From Hirsutella rhossiliensis (lineage: Eukaryota > Ascomycota > Sordariomycetes > Hypocreales > Ophiocordycipitaceae), in the NCBI RefSeq assembly GCF_020360975.1, contig NW_025408691.1, forward strand, positions 53,743 through 117,742: a stretch of DNA of 64,000 nucleotides, given 5' to 3'. Below the pieces are notes generated by a model that had not been told where the DNA came from, did no database searches, and worked only from the letters and a program-made list of their open reading frames with translations. Positions 1 to 11,249 of the stretch are shown here, piece by piece. How positions within the stretch are numbered: the first letter of the stretch is position 1; every line of letters starts with the position of its first letter. The position numbers and the translations under genes are program-made.

Positions 1-122
1 TCATGGAAGGTCAAGGATGGTATTCGGTTGATGAGTTAGACCGCGATAAGGGCAGAGCACTTTTGAAAAGAGCGATGGAGAAGATTCTTGAGGAGACAGA
101 ACAAACCGGAGGAATCGCCTAA
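1..122 (+). CDS. C-terminal end of an unrecognised protein (partial)
   Basis: A frame open from the window edge ends at a TAA at 120-122. It gives about 39 residues from an in-frame ATG at position 3. The peptide is charged and helical in character, rich in Asp, Glu, Lys and Arg, and ends GGIA. No domain can be named. The true start lies outside the window, so this is either the last exon of a gene or a chance frame. Confidence 0.3.
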   Translation, partial: MEGQGWYSVDELDRDKGRALLKRAMEKILEETEQTGGIA

Positions 123-199
123 GTAACAGCATATCTCTTCGATCTCAGTAATCTATCCTGTGTTCCCTCCTTCCCTCCCGACAGTCCTGCCTTTCCTTA

Positions 200-620
200 A
201 TGTTCACGACCAACAGCCCCAACGAGGCCGAGATCCAGGACGACCAGGTGAGAGACAGGTTCCCGAGCCAGTACGAAGCCCATCCTGCGGAGTTGTCACA
301 GCTGAGAGTCACGCTTTCCTAGATCTGCGCTGTTATGTCACAACCCCAATGTGGAATGGATCAATGACGCCTTCTGCTCATGTTTTGACCTCACTTCCTT
401 GGTCCAGGGAGCTCATGGTGTTGTCACGTCCATGTTCATTTTGACTGCAGACCCAGGCAAGTTGCCTCTGCACAGGCCCATGGCGTTCCGACCTCCCTAA
501 TCAAGGTGAACTTAGACGCATGCAAGCCAAAGTGCATGAACCAGGATGAATACACGGCTGGTGATGCCGATCTACTGGATGGCCTCGTAACCGGGGGCCA
601 AACGCATTGACTGGTTGAAG
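200..620 (+). other. possible coding remnants or 5' exons upstream of the membrane protein
   Basis: Short plus-strand frames look coding in composition but are interrupted. One starts at the ATG at 200 and stops at 316. A second segment (about 317-500) reads on in another frame with ordinary amino-acid composition. A third (about 485-608) follows in yet another frame. They could be exons of the membrane-protein gene that follows, or decayed sequence. I could not define splice sites with confidence. From 620 to 850 I see nothing further. Confidence 0.2.
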
Positions 621-850
621 ACATGCCGTTCCGCCAACCCTACTCTGACCAGGCCGTTTCGACATGGAGGAAGCTCACCCGCCTCATGTATGTAAATCAT
701 CATATCGACTACGGTATAGCCCAGTCTCAAGACAATGATGGTGTAACCGTACTATGCACAAAGCACCCCATCACCACCTTACTCTAGGTATGTCTTCCCG
801 TTGTAAGGCGACTGGACAATGTACTGTAGCCCTCTTCATCTGAGCGTTAC

Positions 851-1858
851 TTGCTATATACCAATATTCGCTGTTATGACTTAAACGTCTATATAAAGCA
901 CTTTGTTCCGGTAAGCCCGGTGCTCATATTCTCATTACTCCAAGTCAGAATTCCGCTCTCTCCATCGTTCAATGTTGCTGCATTTCGACATGCAGGACGA
1001 GATTACCATCAGGAGGTCACCGAGGCCGGTGTCGTGTTTGCCGTGACCACGGTCTTTCTGGGGCCTTACCTGTACTGGATGATCAGAGTCAAGCCACGAG
1101 AAGCTTCACGTAGGCGAACTTGGTCGTTGATTCCCACAGCATGTCTCTTCTTGGGTACCGGATTAATATTCGCCGCTTTGTTCAGCAGTGCGAGAAATGC
1201 ACTCCTACCTGCTGTCCTTGCCTACCCCTTCTTCACAGCCTGGAAAGGGGCCACCATGTTATGCGTCGACATCATCGAGGTACTCCCCATTCAGGCCGTC
1301 TAGTTATCCCCACGATATACTCATGGTTTACAGCTTATTCAAGTTGTCGATCCCTTGATTTATGCCTATTTTTCTCGCGTCGTCGAGCCTGGCCCCTGCA
1401 TTAAGGCGAGAATCATTATTTTTGGACTAGCATTAGTCTTTCACCTTCCCTTTATTGGGGCGACAGTCTGGCAAATCGGGCTATCTGGCGTCGAATACTG
1501 GTGGGCTGCTCCAATGGCGTCTCACTTGACTACCGTTATTATGGTTATTGCGATATGGAAGAAGACACAACGTTTTCGTCGTGTTGACCGGCGCTCTAAC
1601 CAGCCTCAGCCAGAGCAACCGACGTCAAACCAGGGGGTACCGTGGCTTGGAGCAGTAAGCGGAATGGTATTCCTAGCATCATCTGTGCTCCTAGTATGTT
1701 CTATGACTGGTTGGGTGAGGCACCAGTTTGGAGGTCAGTGTGGACTTTGCCTGGCGATTTTATTTATGCCAGCAGTACCCCCTGGACAGTATGATAAGAG
1801 AGCACCAGAGGAAACGGGTAGATGGAGAGGTGGAGATGCAACTGTCCGTAGCGACTAA
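851..1858 (+). CDS. polytopic membrane protein, unknown function, one 54-nt intron
   Basis: Two open stretches in the same frame (851-1303 and 1355-1858) are joined if a GT-AG intron at 1280-1333 is removed. The intron is 54 nt, a multiple of three, so the frame is kept and the intervening TAG at 1301 is spliced out. The product has about six or seven hydrophobic segments: near 1035-1085, 1130-1190, 1200-1255, 1405-1480, 1515-1560, 1640-1715 and 1735-1780. The tail is hydrophilic. Clustered basic residues follow several segments, as in integral membrane proteins. The ATG at 851 may not be the true start, because an acceptor-like site lies near 950. I do not recognise the family. Confidence 0.5.
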
Positions 1859-2017
1859 ATCCGGTACTGAACGGTCGACGGAGCACTTGGTATCGCTCTG
1901 AGGGCACTGAATTCGAGCGACGGTAATTTACGTCGCTGTCCACTTTCTCTGCCTACGGCTACCTCCGTTAATATAAAACAATCAATGCCCACTTGCATGC
2001 TCTCTTCGTGAGAGTAC

Positions 2018-2729
2018 TCATACTTGACAAAACCGCCAGTCCCTACACGCCTGATAGGGGTGGCAGAGCATCTTAAAGATCTCATCGTAACCGATAAGGA
2101 GATTCATTTCCCTCAGCATATCCTGCCCTTCGAAGGCTTCGGTCTCGTCATTCCATTGCAGCGTTATGGTGGCTGCCGCCGTTAATCTCGACTTCAAGAA
2201 AAGAACGTCCGTCATCAGCGCAAAATGTACTCCTTCCAGCGTGGTATCGGCCCCGATTGTTTCAGACCTCCAGAGCCCTCCGACCCTCCACCATGCTCTC
2301 TTGGGCCTTTCAACATGTACTCATGACGGTCACTCCCTTGGTTATTTCAAGCCAGACCCGTGAGAGCTTGACTTTGTTTACTGTTTTCGCGGCTCCGCTC
2401 GCCCTCTGGGCAGGTTTTCCGATGCCTTCCCCGCTTCGGCGACGCGCGTGGTTCGTCATCCAGCGCCTGCTCTGCGGGCCCATGAGGTGGCTGGTCTCGC
2501 TGCTGCTGCGGGTCCTGTTTGGCATGCCGTTTGCGATCCTTGGTGCTGTGGCACCCTGACAGACGGGTTTGGTATTGGCAAGTTGAGCTTCTAAGGCGCC
2601 GAGACGAGAGCTGATGTCGGCCAGCTGATTTCGAATTTCGCAGTGCTCGTTGTAGCAAAGGTCTCTGATCTTGCGGTCCGTCGCAGCAAAGAGGCTGCCA
2701 CATGTACAAGTAGTGCTCGACTTTCGCAA
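2018..2729 (-). CDS. weak hypothetical locus with a short helical segment
   Basis: Two minus-strand frames, 2729-2310 and 2215-2018, have coding-like composition. The upstream one contains a Cys-rich start followed by a Leu/Ala/Glu-rich stretch that could form a short coiled coil, then basic, Ser-rich sequence. The downstream one is an ordinary mixed sequence of 65 residues. They may be exons of one gene, but no clear splice pair links them and no domain is recognisable. It could equally be non-coding. Confidence 0.22.
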
Positions 2730-2850
2730 GCACGGCCGCCATGCCCCGTGACGGGTGAGTCGTCTTGGTAGGGAAGCAGAATCTGCCCGCGAGGCTTAGG
2801 GATGTACATGTATATATATATACCCATGCACTTGACCATGTACATAACAA

Positions 2851-3292
2851 TCATTCGCGCCGGCTTGATCGTATCTTGACCCATATGTGCGACTTGTCTC
2901 CGCACTCGAGATACCGACGTGCCAGTCACGACACCCTCCCCATCCCCAACTAGGCAAGCTAGTCACGCGGATATCGAAAGGACATGCATGCGGCGATGGA
3001 TTGATGCTGTGCACATCTAGCTCTATAGACGTCTAGTCTCTAGAAACCCAAGCCTCTTCGTTGTGCTGCTCGCGACGCGTACATACGTTCGTCTAAAGCC
3101 ACATTCTCATCAGACCCATGGACGTCCACTCGGCTCCCTGCCATATCCCATGTATACTAGGAAAATTCGCCCTCCGCCGCTTTCTCGTGCCTCGTCGGGG
3201 ACATATGCATGATCCCCAAGCCCGGTAGCAAAGACAGAGCAAGGAGAAGAGACCTTCGCAGCAACTGGGGCAAGGCGCCGTGCGTTTCCACG
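2851..3292. other. intergenic stretch with a short TA microsatellite next to it
   Basis: No convincing gene. A (TA)n run at about 2810-2821 lies at its left edge. The rest is mixed sequence that should contain the 3' untranslated region of the SNF2 gene, which ends at 3293 on the minus strand. Confidence 0.4.
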
Positions 3293-6200
3293 CTAGTCCC
3301 TCGTGTTGAAAAGGAACTTGAGTTCGTTGACATTCAGGCGACCAATCTTCATGCTCTCGGTCTCGTCCAGTGCCGCCTCAACAATCGCCTTTTGCGCTCT
3401 TGCAGCGCGATGATGTGGTCCTCGACCGTCTCCTCGGTGAGGATGCGGTAGACTTTCACCTCCAGTTTCTGGCCGATACGGTACGCACGGTCCACAGCCT
3501 GCATCTCGATGTATGGATTCCAAAGGGTCCATGATGATGACATTGTTGGCAGACGCGAGGTTCAAGCCCGCATTCCCGGCTCGGAGAGACACCAGCATGA
3601 CCTTGACGTTGTCCCTGTCCCGGAAGTCTCTGGCAGCCCGGGCACGATCCTCGCCCGACATGCTGCCATCGTACCGCTCCGGCTTGTCCTTGAACTTGTC
3701 ATGCCACATGGCCACCTGTAGTAAATCCAGAAGTAGGGTCCACTGAGAAAAGACAATGGTCTTCTCCGTTTCTTGAATCTTCTTGAGAAGGTTCATGCAC
3801 TCGGTGACTTTGGCCGCTGGCATCCACGTCTTTCGCAGGTAGCGCATATATCGCTTGTACGCCTCCCGATTCTTGATTGCCTCTAGCCGCAAGCTCTTCA
3901 GCATGGATGGCTTGACGTCGGCCGGCTTTTTCTTGCCCTTTTTGTTCTTCTTGGGAGTCTTGTCAGCCTTGTTGGCTTGCGACTTGGCGTGGTCCACGTG
4001 GTCCGAGTCGTCATCCTCCACGACGAAACCTCGCAAGTTCCCCTTGGCGTTAACCTCCTCCGTGTCAACCTCAGACTCCGACTTGGAATCGTCGTCGCTG
4101 GATGAGTCCTCGACGCCAGGCTCTGATTGCTTGACCATAGTTTCGGGCATGTGAACGCTCCGAAACGCTTCGTACGTGAAGCACTTCTTGCCGTCAAAAG
4201 TGCCACGACACAGGGCACTTAGCCTTGTCGCTTTCATCTCCAGCTTGCAGGTTGGCGGCCGCAGAGTTGTCGACTAAGCGCGTGACACAATCCTTGCAGC
4301 CGTCGTGGCCACATGGGATAAAGAACGATGGAGACTGGACAGCGTCGAAACATATCGGGCATTCAAAAGCCTCAATCGCCTTGATCCTTTCCACAGTGGC
4401 CTTGCTGAGCCTCTTGATCGGTTGCACCATTTTCTCGTCCACTTTCTCTTTGCCAAACTGGGTGGCATCGTCCACGTCCAGGTTGAGGTGCGGATGACAG
4501 CAAGCCTGCCGCATGCGGAGGAGGAGAACGAGAATGTTGGAATAATTCTTGCCGATAGAGCCTTCGCGTAGGTACTTGCTGAATAGAACCTGGGACTTCT
4601 GCTCAAGCTGCTTGTAGAATCCTCTCGTCGGGAGAAAGCTTAGCATACACTATGCTTTCGTCTTTCGAAGGAAGATTGAGAATGGGTTTCCCATTCAGCT
4701 GCGAGTCCTTCTTTCGCAGCATGATAGCCTTGAGAAGAGCTCGAAGCCTGCTCATGGCGACGCTCTTGCATCGCCCTTGAGACCGCAAAGGATGCCAAAC
4801 GCCTGCGGGCCGTCAGTATGTTATTCAATCAAGCACAAACCAAGTCGTCCTGGACTAACCTGTCGAAAATTCTCCCACACGCAGTAAGGCTTGATGTGGA
4901 GGAACTGAACAAGAGAGAAGAGTTCGAGGACCCCATTCATCATCGGGGTACCAGTGAGGCACCACCGATATGTGGATTTGAGCGCGTGGCAGGCTTTCGC
5001 CGTCTTGGTCTTCCTGTTCTTAATGCACTGTGCCTCGTCGAGCACGACTCTATGAAAGACAGCTTTGGTCGGGTGCAGCAAGGGAAATTTGAGAGCGTTG
5101 GCCCTGTCGTTTAAGTCAATGTTCCGATCGGCGTTGTCCTCCATGAACTTCTCCAGCCGCTTTAGTTCTTGAGCGATTGTGCCGTACGTCGTTAGGACAA
5201 CGTCGTATCTGAGCAAGTCATCCGTCATCGCCTTGGTGTTGTGATATACGAAGACGGACATGCGATGCGAGAGCTTAGTCTTCTTCGAAATCTCTTCCTC
5301 CCACTGGCGTACTAGCGAGAGCGGCCCGATAATCAAGTTCGTCTACTTGGTGTCAGCGGAACCAAGCTCGTTCACGGTGCCCCCCAGACATCCCCGACTT
5401 ACCTTGGGTCGCCCTACGGCAGGTCTTGCCAACATGAGAGCCAGGGTGGATATCGTCTTGCCGAGACCCATGTCGTCGGCCAAGATGCCGCCTTTGTTGG
5501 TACCCTCCTCCATTTTCTTCATCCAAGACAAGGCGAGTTCCTGGTGGTGGTAGAGTGACTGCTTAAGTCCTGCCGGCGTCCCGTCCGATGCTTATCCGGG
5601 ATGTCCATGTCCGGGCGAATGTTTTGCAGCAGCTCGTCCAACTCCTTTTCGCTCACATTGGGATCATGGTACGCGTGGTCAAGAAAGCTGGATAACCTGT
5701 CGGCAAAGGGATTTCCTTCAGCGTCGAGCTGGTTGGCATAGTCGAGCATGCTGGGTTTGTCAATGGCATCAAGCAGGCTCACGCTGCCGGAGCTCGGCAA
5801 GGCTGGAGTCCTGGGGGCCATACATGCTCGAAGCCGGTGCGAAACCGACTGCTCCCGGCCGTCCTGCTTGATAGGGATGCGCAAAGGGGCTCCCGTACGA
5901 AGGAAGCCCGTTGACACCAGGTGACTGATTCAGAGCACCTGGGCTGAAGCTTGTACTGGTCGGCAGTGGCTTGTGAGGAAATGCCTGTGGAGTCGTCGTA
6001 AAGGGCTCTGACCCGGGCACCAAAAGCCGTCGATGGCATAGAGTTGTACGAATTGGGCCCGTAAGGCTCATCCCAGCGGGCATCATATGCGCCAGGCATG
6101 GGTAGTGTCTGTGGCGGGCGAGAGCTGGGTCTTCGCGCTTAACGAATTGCCCGTGCGAGTTGGGCATTTGCGAAGCCATTATCTTTGAAAAGGCGTCTGA

Positions 6201-7421
6201 GTGGCCCGAACCTGGAGCCGGAGTAGACGGGACGACTGGAGCAGGATCTCCTTGGCTCGAAAGCTGCTGAGCCAGACTCCTGTCTCATCTCCTGCTCGTG
6301 TCTTCTCTTCTTTGATATGTTGAGCGATGCATGTCGCATCGTAATCGACGTCATCCCTGGCCACTGGTTAGTGCTTGACATTGCTTACGAGGGGGGATGG
6401 AGCTGGCGTGCCCAGTAAGGTCGATAATGTCTATGACACTGCTGGCGCTGTCTTGCGGTGTGGCGAATCCATTACTTTGAGGCGTCGGGGTGATGCGTCG
6501 AGCCTTGGCCGTTCCTCTAGCGATGCCCAGGAGCGGCGATTCACACTCGCTTGCGACTCGGCAGAGAGCGGGCACCTGGGCTTCTCCAGATGTCATTGTC
6601 CATCCTGAGCGTGCGAGTCGAAAATGCCGCCGAGCTACGGCGCGAACTGGCTGGTTCCACGCTGGCGGATAGTCGCGCTGGAGGGGCAGCTGTCAGCAAG
6701 GCGGATGAAACAAGGCGCAAGCGCGGAATCGAGAGGAAATCAAGGAGCCCAAAATGTCATGCCAAGGAATGGGTGTGCGGTGTTTGAGTGCGGCAAAGCT
6801 TTGCTAAGGGAAATGCGCCACAATGACGAGTGAGGTGTTCTTTGACCTGGCAGGCGCCAATATGGCGGCAAAGGGTTGAAAGATGCACACAAACTAAGCA
6901 GGTGGTCGTCAGAGCTTAGATGCTGAATAGCAACTAGGATGATTCCACTGGGTAGAGGATGCGGTTGGAGTTCAGAAAGGGGAAAGAGGAGGAGTAAAGA
7001 ACAGAATGCAGCGAAAGGGAAAACGAAGTGGCGATGGACAGGGAAGCACAGACAGGCGAGGTTGGGCGAGGGAAAAGCAGAGCTTACCTGTTGGGGTTGT
7101 CGAGGTGGGCAGAGAATGGCGGCTCTGGGCTTGGGCATCGTCACGGCCGTCTATCCTCACCGAGTCAGCGCCGAATTCCGGAGGCTGAACAGAGGAGAGC
7201 GAGGGAGGATACTGACCTCCATCGCAGCTCGAGTCCCTGTTGGGGGTTTGAGCAGGTCCCGGCGGCTGACTGAGAAGGGCCCTCAACCTGGCAATCTCGC
7301 GCCTCGCCTCCTGGCGCTCCTGTTCGGCCCCATCGAAGTGTTCGCCCTGGAGGGAGTCGAGAATGACTTCCTGGACGACCAACTCGTCGGCCAGCGCATC
7401 ATGATACAGGGGTTCTGCCAT
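3293..7421 (-). CDS. SNF2-family DNA translocase with RING finger (Uls1/Ris1-like), frameshifted
   Basis: Reads 5' to 3' on the minus strand from an ATG at 7421. An exon ends with a CAG|GTAAGC donor at 7088/7087. After a disordered N-terminal region come the SNF2 ATPase motifs: DDMGLGKT (about 5450-5475), DEAQ (about 5025-5043) and SxxRWCLTGTP. A C3HC4 RING starts with CPIC at 4349-4360 and closes with CPVC near 4207. The helicase C domain follows, with VFSQW and DRAYRIGQ near 3480. Order ATPase-RING-helicase C fits Uls1/Ris1-type SUMO-targeted ubiquitin ligase translocases. A hydrophobic-acidic VIDIIDLT stretch near 6430 looks like a SUMO-interacting motif. Clean introns are 5343-5402 (60 nt) and 4803-4859 (57 nt). 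At least six single- or double-base losses in short runs shift the frame, near 5577, 4770, 4632, 4207, 3522 and 3396. I favour sequencing error over a pseudogene. Confidence 0.85.
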
Positions 7422-8499
7422 CAGCCGCGATCGAGCTTCAGCCCGGCGACAGGCGGCCAGGGCGCGCGCATTCGTCCTCGATCCTGTCTATTCCGACTGT
7501 TTGGCTAAGGCCAACGAGGTTCGTTGAGATGGTGAGGCAACGGCGAAGCTCGTAGGGGAAACGGGCGCTTGGGCTTCGTCTGACGTCGGCCTGTTGCCTG
7601 AGCGAGCGAACGAGGCGGAAAAGATGGGCCCTTTGGGCAAGCAAAAGCAAAAGAGAGGGATGATTGACGGTTTGCCTTGTGCGACAGGCAGTCGTCGTTA
7701 CCGTGCCACGCCCCACTTTTCTGGATTCCGGTTCACCTTCACCAGCCAAGCTAAGGTGGGCTTTCAGTCACCCGGCTCTGACCGAAGACTGACTAATATT
7801 ACGGCTTTACTGCCGTGCCGGAACCCGCTGACGGGGAAGGGACCACGGGCGACTGTAGGCCAGACTGTCTCAAAACGCATTTGGGAAGAAAATTTGTCAT
7901 TACGTATACCCTACTGTGACCATAGAGGTTATGGCCCATTTTAAATATCGGCTTAGCAGAAGCAGGGTTAATTGCATATATGACGAAGTTATAGCAGATC
8001 TTTACAGTCACGTTTCTTTCTTCCCCTACTTTATTTTGCGTGGACGAATATTAAAAATGCAAGCTATCACGATTGACAGTATTCTCCTCCCATCAATTCC
8101 TCCTACTGCACAACAACCAATAACTAGCATTGAACTTACATCATGGGCGTTGTCTAAGGTGTATCAAGTCCGTTCGTCCAAGGTCGAGAGATTGCTATCT
8201 ACAGCCCCTAAACGCTTTATATGTCTCAATACGAAGGCGAGGCAAGGTATATCACATTCGCATCGACTTGCTTACAGAAGCCAACATCTCGATGCCGCCT
8301 TGATATTTATATTCGGTGATCAGCCGAAAGCTCCTGTGTCCAGTGTATAAAGGGAATGGGGTGTTTCAAGGCTGTTACACTCTGAAATGCTAGGTCAGGT
8401 GCATGCGCGAATTGCACGTACTCATCTCGTGGGTCGCTATGCAAACTACACTGTAACACTCTAGTTCTACCTATAAAAAGAAAAGGGAAAAGATTCAAC
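7422..8499. other. upstream intergenic region of the SNF2 gene
   Basis: No supported gene. It should hold the promoter and 5' leader of the minus-strand SNF2 gene. Plus-strand frames at 7594-7944 and 7916-8350 have unremarkable composition and no recognisable domain, so I treat them as chance. AT content rises towards 8500, where a pogo-like element starts. Confidence 0.4.
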
Positions 8500-8501
8500 T
8501 A

Positions 8502-10894
8502 ACGTACCCCACTGCGTCATGCAACGCACTAGGTCATGCAACAATTTTCAACACCTGACGCGTCTTCTTCAAATTGACGCGATATGGATCACAACCTCGT
8601 ATTGCAGAGGCAATTATAGAACTGCAATCCCAAGATCGCCCTAAATATGCAGAGACCGCGAGGAGATACAATATCGACAAATCCACGCTGTGGCGCCGCT
8701 TCAAAGGCAAAACAGCCTCAAATCACGACGCGAACTCTACTCGCGACAGAAACTCACCAGCGCGCAGGAGGAGATTCTTATTGGGCGTCAATAAGCTGAC
8801 CGACCGTGGTATCCCGCCTACCCCTCAGATGTTGAAGAATATCGCCGAGGAAATCGCAGGGACAGAGCTTGGTGTCAACTGGGTGAGCCGCTTCCGCAAG
8901 CGACACCATGACCGTCTTTCGAGCTTGTATTTGCGCACCATAGATCATCAGCGGAAGGCTGCTGATAATTCCAGGCATTTCCAAAACTTCTTCAATCTAG
9001 TAAGACTGCTTTTTATCGTCATTTCAAGGGGTATACTGCCGACAATACTCGGTCAAATGCCGTAAAGTCGCCATTTCTGACCGAATCCAACTAGCTCCGC
9101 GAAAAGATCGAAAAGTACAACATCAGTCCCTCAAATGTTTATAATTTTGACGAGAAGGATTCCAAATTGGTCTCTCTCGCTCCACCAAGCGAGTTGTCCC
9201 CCGAGAAGCCCTCAGGCGCGGAAAACTGGTCGGGGCAAGCCAAGACGGGAACCGGGAGTTCATCACGCTGATCGCTGCCATATGTGCAGATTATTCGTAC
9301 CTGCCACCGGCCCTCATTTACAAAGGGGAGTCAAAAGACTTTCAAGATACTTGGCTTGAGGATTTTGACCATTCCAGCGAAGTAGCCTTCTTCGCCAGTA
9401 CGGAAAACGGCTGGAGCTGTGATGCACTGGGTTTACACTGGCTTCAGCGCATATTTGACTGCCATACGAAGCAAAAGGCTGGTCGTGCCTACCGTCTCTT
9501 AATTTTAGACGGTCACAATAGTCACATTAACCTGAAATTCATTGACTATGCCGATCGGAATCGAATTCTCATTGCTGTGTTGCCATCGCACTCAACTCAT
9601 CGGCTTCAACCACTCGATGTTGGCCTGTTTTCCGCACTCTCCACCTATTATGCTCAAGGTTCCGACCAGCTGATGTCCATTGGATGGGGTTAATTCGCCT
9701 ACCAAACGGAATTTTGGCCACTCTTTCGTGATGCGGGAACCAGGCATTTACGGCCAAAAATATCGAGGCTGGTTGGCGGGCCACAGAATCCATCCACTGA
9801 CCCCGGCAAAGTATTGTCCAAGATTAGCCACAGCAGTGATGTGACACCCCACAAACTGCATCTGAGGAAAGGGCGATGAAGACTCCAGGCTCTCTTCGGG
9901 CTATTCGGCGCATTACCCGCCGTCTCCGCAAGGAAGGGCTGATGGACTCCTGAGTCACAGCGCTCTCCGAGCATCAGAGAAACTGGCGACACAATATGAG
10001 CTCGTACAACACGAAAATCGAGATCTACAGGAAGCGCTCAAACTTGCACATAAAAAAGGGAAACGCAGAAAGGCCTTGGGCCTTTTCAATCTGGAAGAAA
10101 GTGGTGGCCAGCCGGTCTTTTTCAGTCCAGCCAAGGTGGAACTGGCGCGGCGACGTCAGACGGACAAGGCACAGGCCGACGAGCAGCGCAAGCAAGCCAT
10201 TGAAGATCGTCGACTCCAGGTAGCCATATCACGTGAAGAAAAGGCTCGAGAATCTGCCGAGAAGAAAAACAGCGGGCTGCAATGCGTCAGGCCTTGCGAG
10301 AGCAGCGTTCTGAGAGAAGACAGAGCGTGCTGCGAGAGCGAGGCAAAGCGAGCTGAGAAACGGGAGGCCGCAGCAAAATTAAAAGCAGAGAGGTCTGCAC
10401 GCGAGGCTGAACGCCAGGCTATTCGGGAAGTCAAGTTTGAGGTAGCTGCTACGTCAAAGCCTGGTGTAAGAGGCACAAAAGACATGGTAGCGGTGAGAAA
10501 ACGAGGGCGTTGGAAGCGGGTTTGCGCGACGGGCATTCAACCACGCAACAACTCGGAGGAAGAAAGGGTAAAGATTGGTTCTGAAGCTTGTGGCTCGAGA
10601 CCACAGTCCCGGAGCTTTAGGGGTAAAGACATACCTCCCGTTCGACGGAAGCGCAGGGAAGTATGGAGGCCGGTTTCTCAGTCTCTCAGGTCTGGGCGGA
10701 CCACAAGACCGCCTGCTCATATTTCCTAAGAAAACCATCATATAGATAGACTCTGTATGAAGTGTTTCACATATTGTAATGTTTAATAGTATTTTAAATG
10801 GTTGTGTCGGTTGCAGGATTAATTTTCGCTCTGGCTTGCCGGTCGGGCAATTTGTTGCATGACGTGGTGCGTTGCATGACTCAGTGAGGTACGT
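8502..10894 (+). mobile_element. pogo/Fot1-like DNA transposon no. 1 with TIRs and TA duplication
   Basis: Terminal inverted repeats of about 45 bp are visible. The left end begins ACGTACCCCACTG, and the right end, read in reverse complement, begins ACGTACCTCACTG. Each contains two copies of GTCATGCAAC. The element is flanked by TA at 8500-8501 and 10895-10896, the target duplication of Tc1/mariner/pogo elements. Length is 2393 bp. The two TIRs differ at several positions, so the copy is not recent. It encodes the degenerate transposase listed separately. Confidence 0.85.
8574..10729 (+). pseudogene. degenerate pogo-family (DDE_1) transposase
   Basis: The N-terminal part (8574-9065) carries a psq-like helix-turn-helix (ETARRYNIDKSTLWRRFKG) and a CENP-B-type HTH with GVNWVSRF. 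The catalytic core follows in shifted frames: YNFDE near 9145 (first Asp), LILDGHNSH near 9505 (second Asp) and HRLQPLDVGLF near 9605 (third acidic residue). The end (10076-10729) is a basic, Glu/Arg/Lys-rich coiled coil of the kind seen after the core of Fot1-like transposases. At least three frame changes and stops, including one near 9690, break it. Family assignment is firm; activity is unlikely. Confidence 0.85.
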
Positions 10895-10896
10895 TA

Positions 10897-11249
10897 ATAA
10901 TCGTCTTAGGTCATCATCAAACAGAGGAGAACTATAGCTATTCTCCAAGAAAGCGAGGACCTACAGTCAATTACTCCTCGGCAGTGGCAGATAATTGGGA
11001 GAAAATTCCAGGAATGGGTTGAGATAATGGTACACAACTCATATAATGATGACTAAATAAACTCCACTCCTTATCTGCATTTATGCTCTACACACTTTGA
11101 AACTAAAAGTATTCCATTAAGATTACGAAGAAAATTCGTTTACTTCGCATCTACCACCTCTTCGTCATTAACTTATTAAGAGGCAATGGCTGATGATACT
11201 TAGATGGCGACGGATACTCCCATCGGGCAGTATCCCTTAGTCAACCATT
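10897..11249. other. AT-rich stretch, nothing recognised
   Basis: Between the right TA of the first pogo-like element and the next reading frame I see only AT-rich sequence with no frame, repeat or structured element. Confidence 0.4.

Noticed and set aside
2805..2825. TATA box for a plus-strand gene
   Set aside because: It is a simple (TA)n run with no supported gene downstream on the plus strand.
7916..8350. 144-codon plus-strand frame
   Set aside because: No domain, ordinary AT-rich translation, and no upstream context. Probably intergenic.
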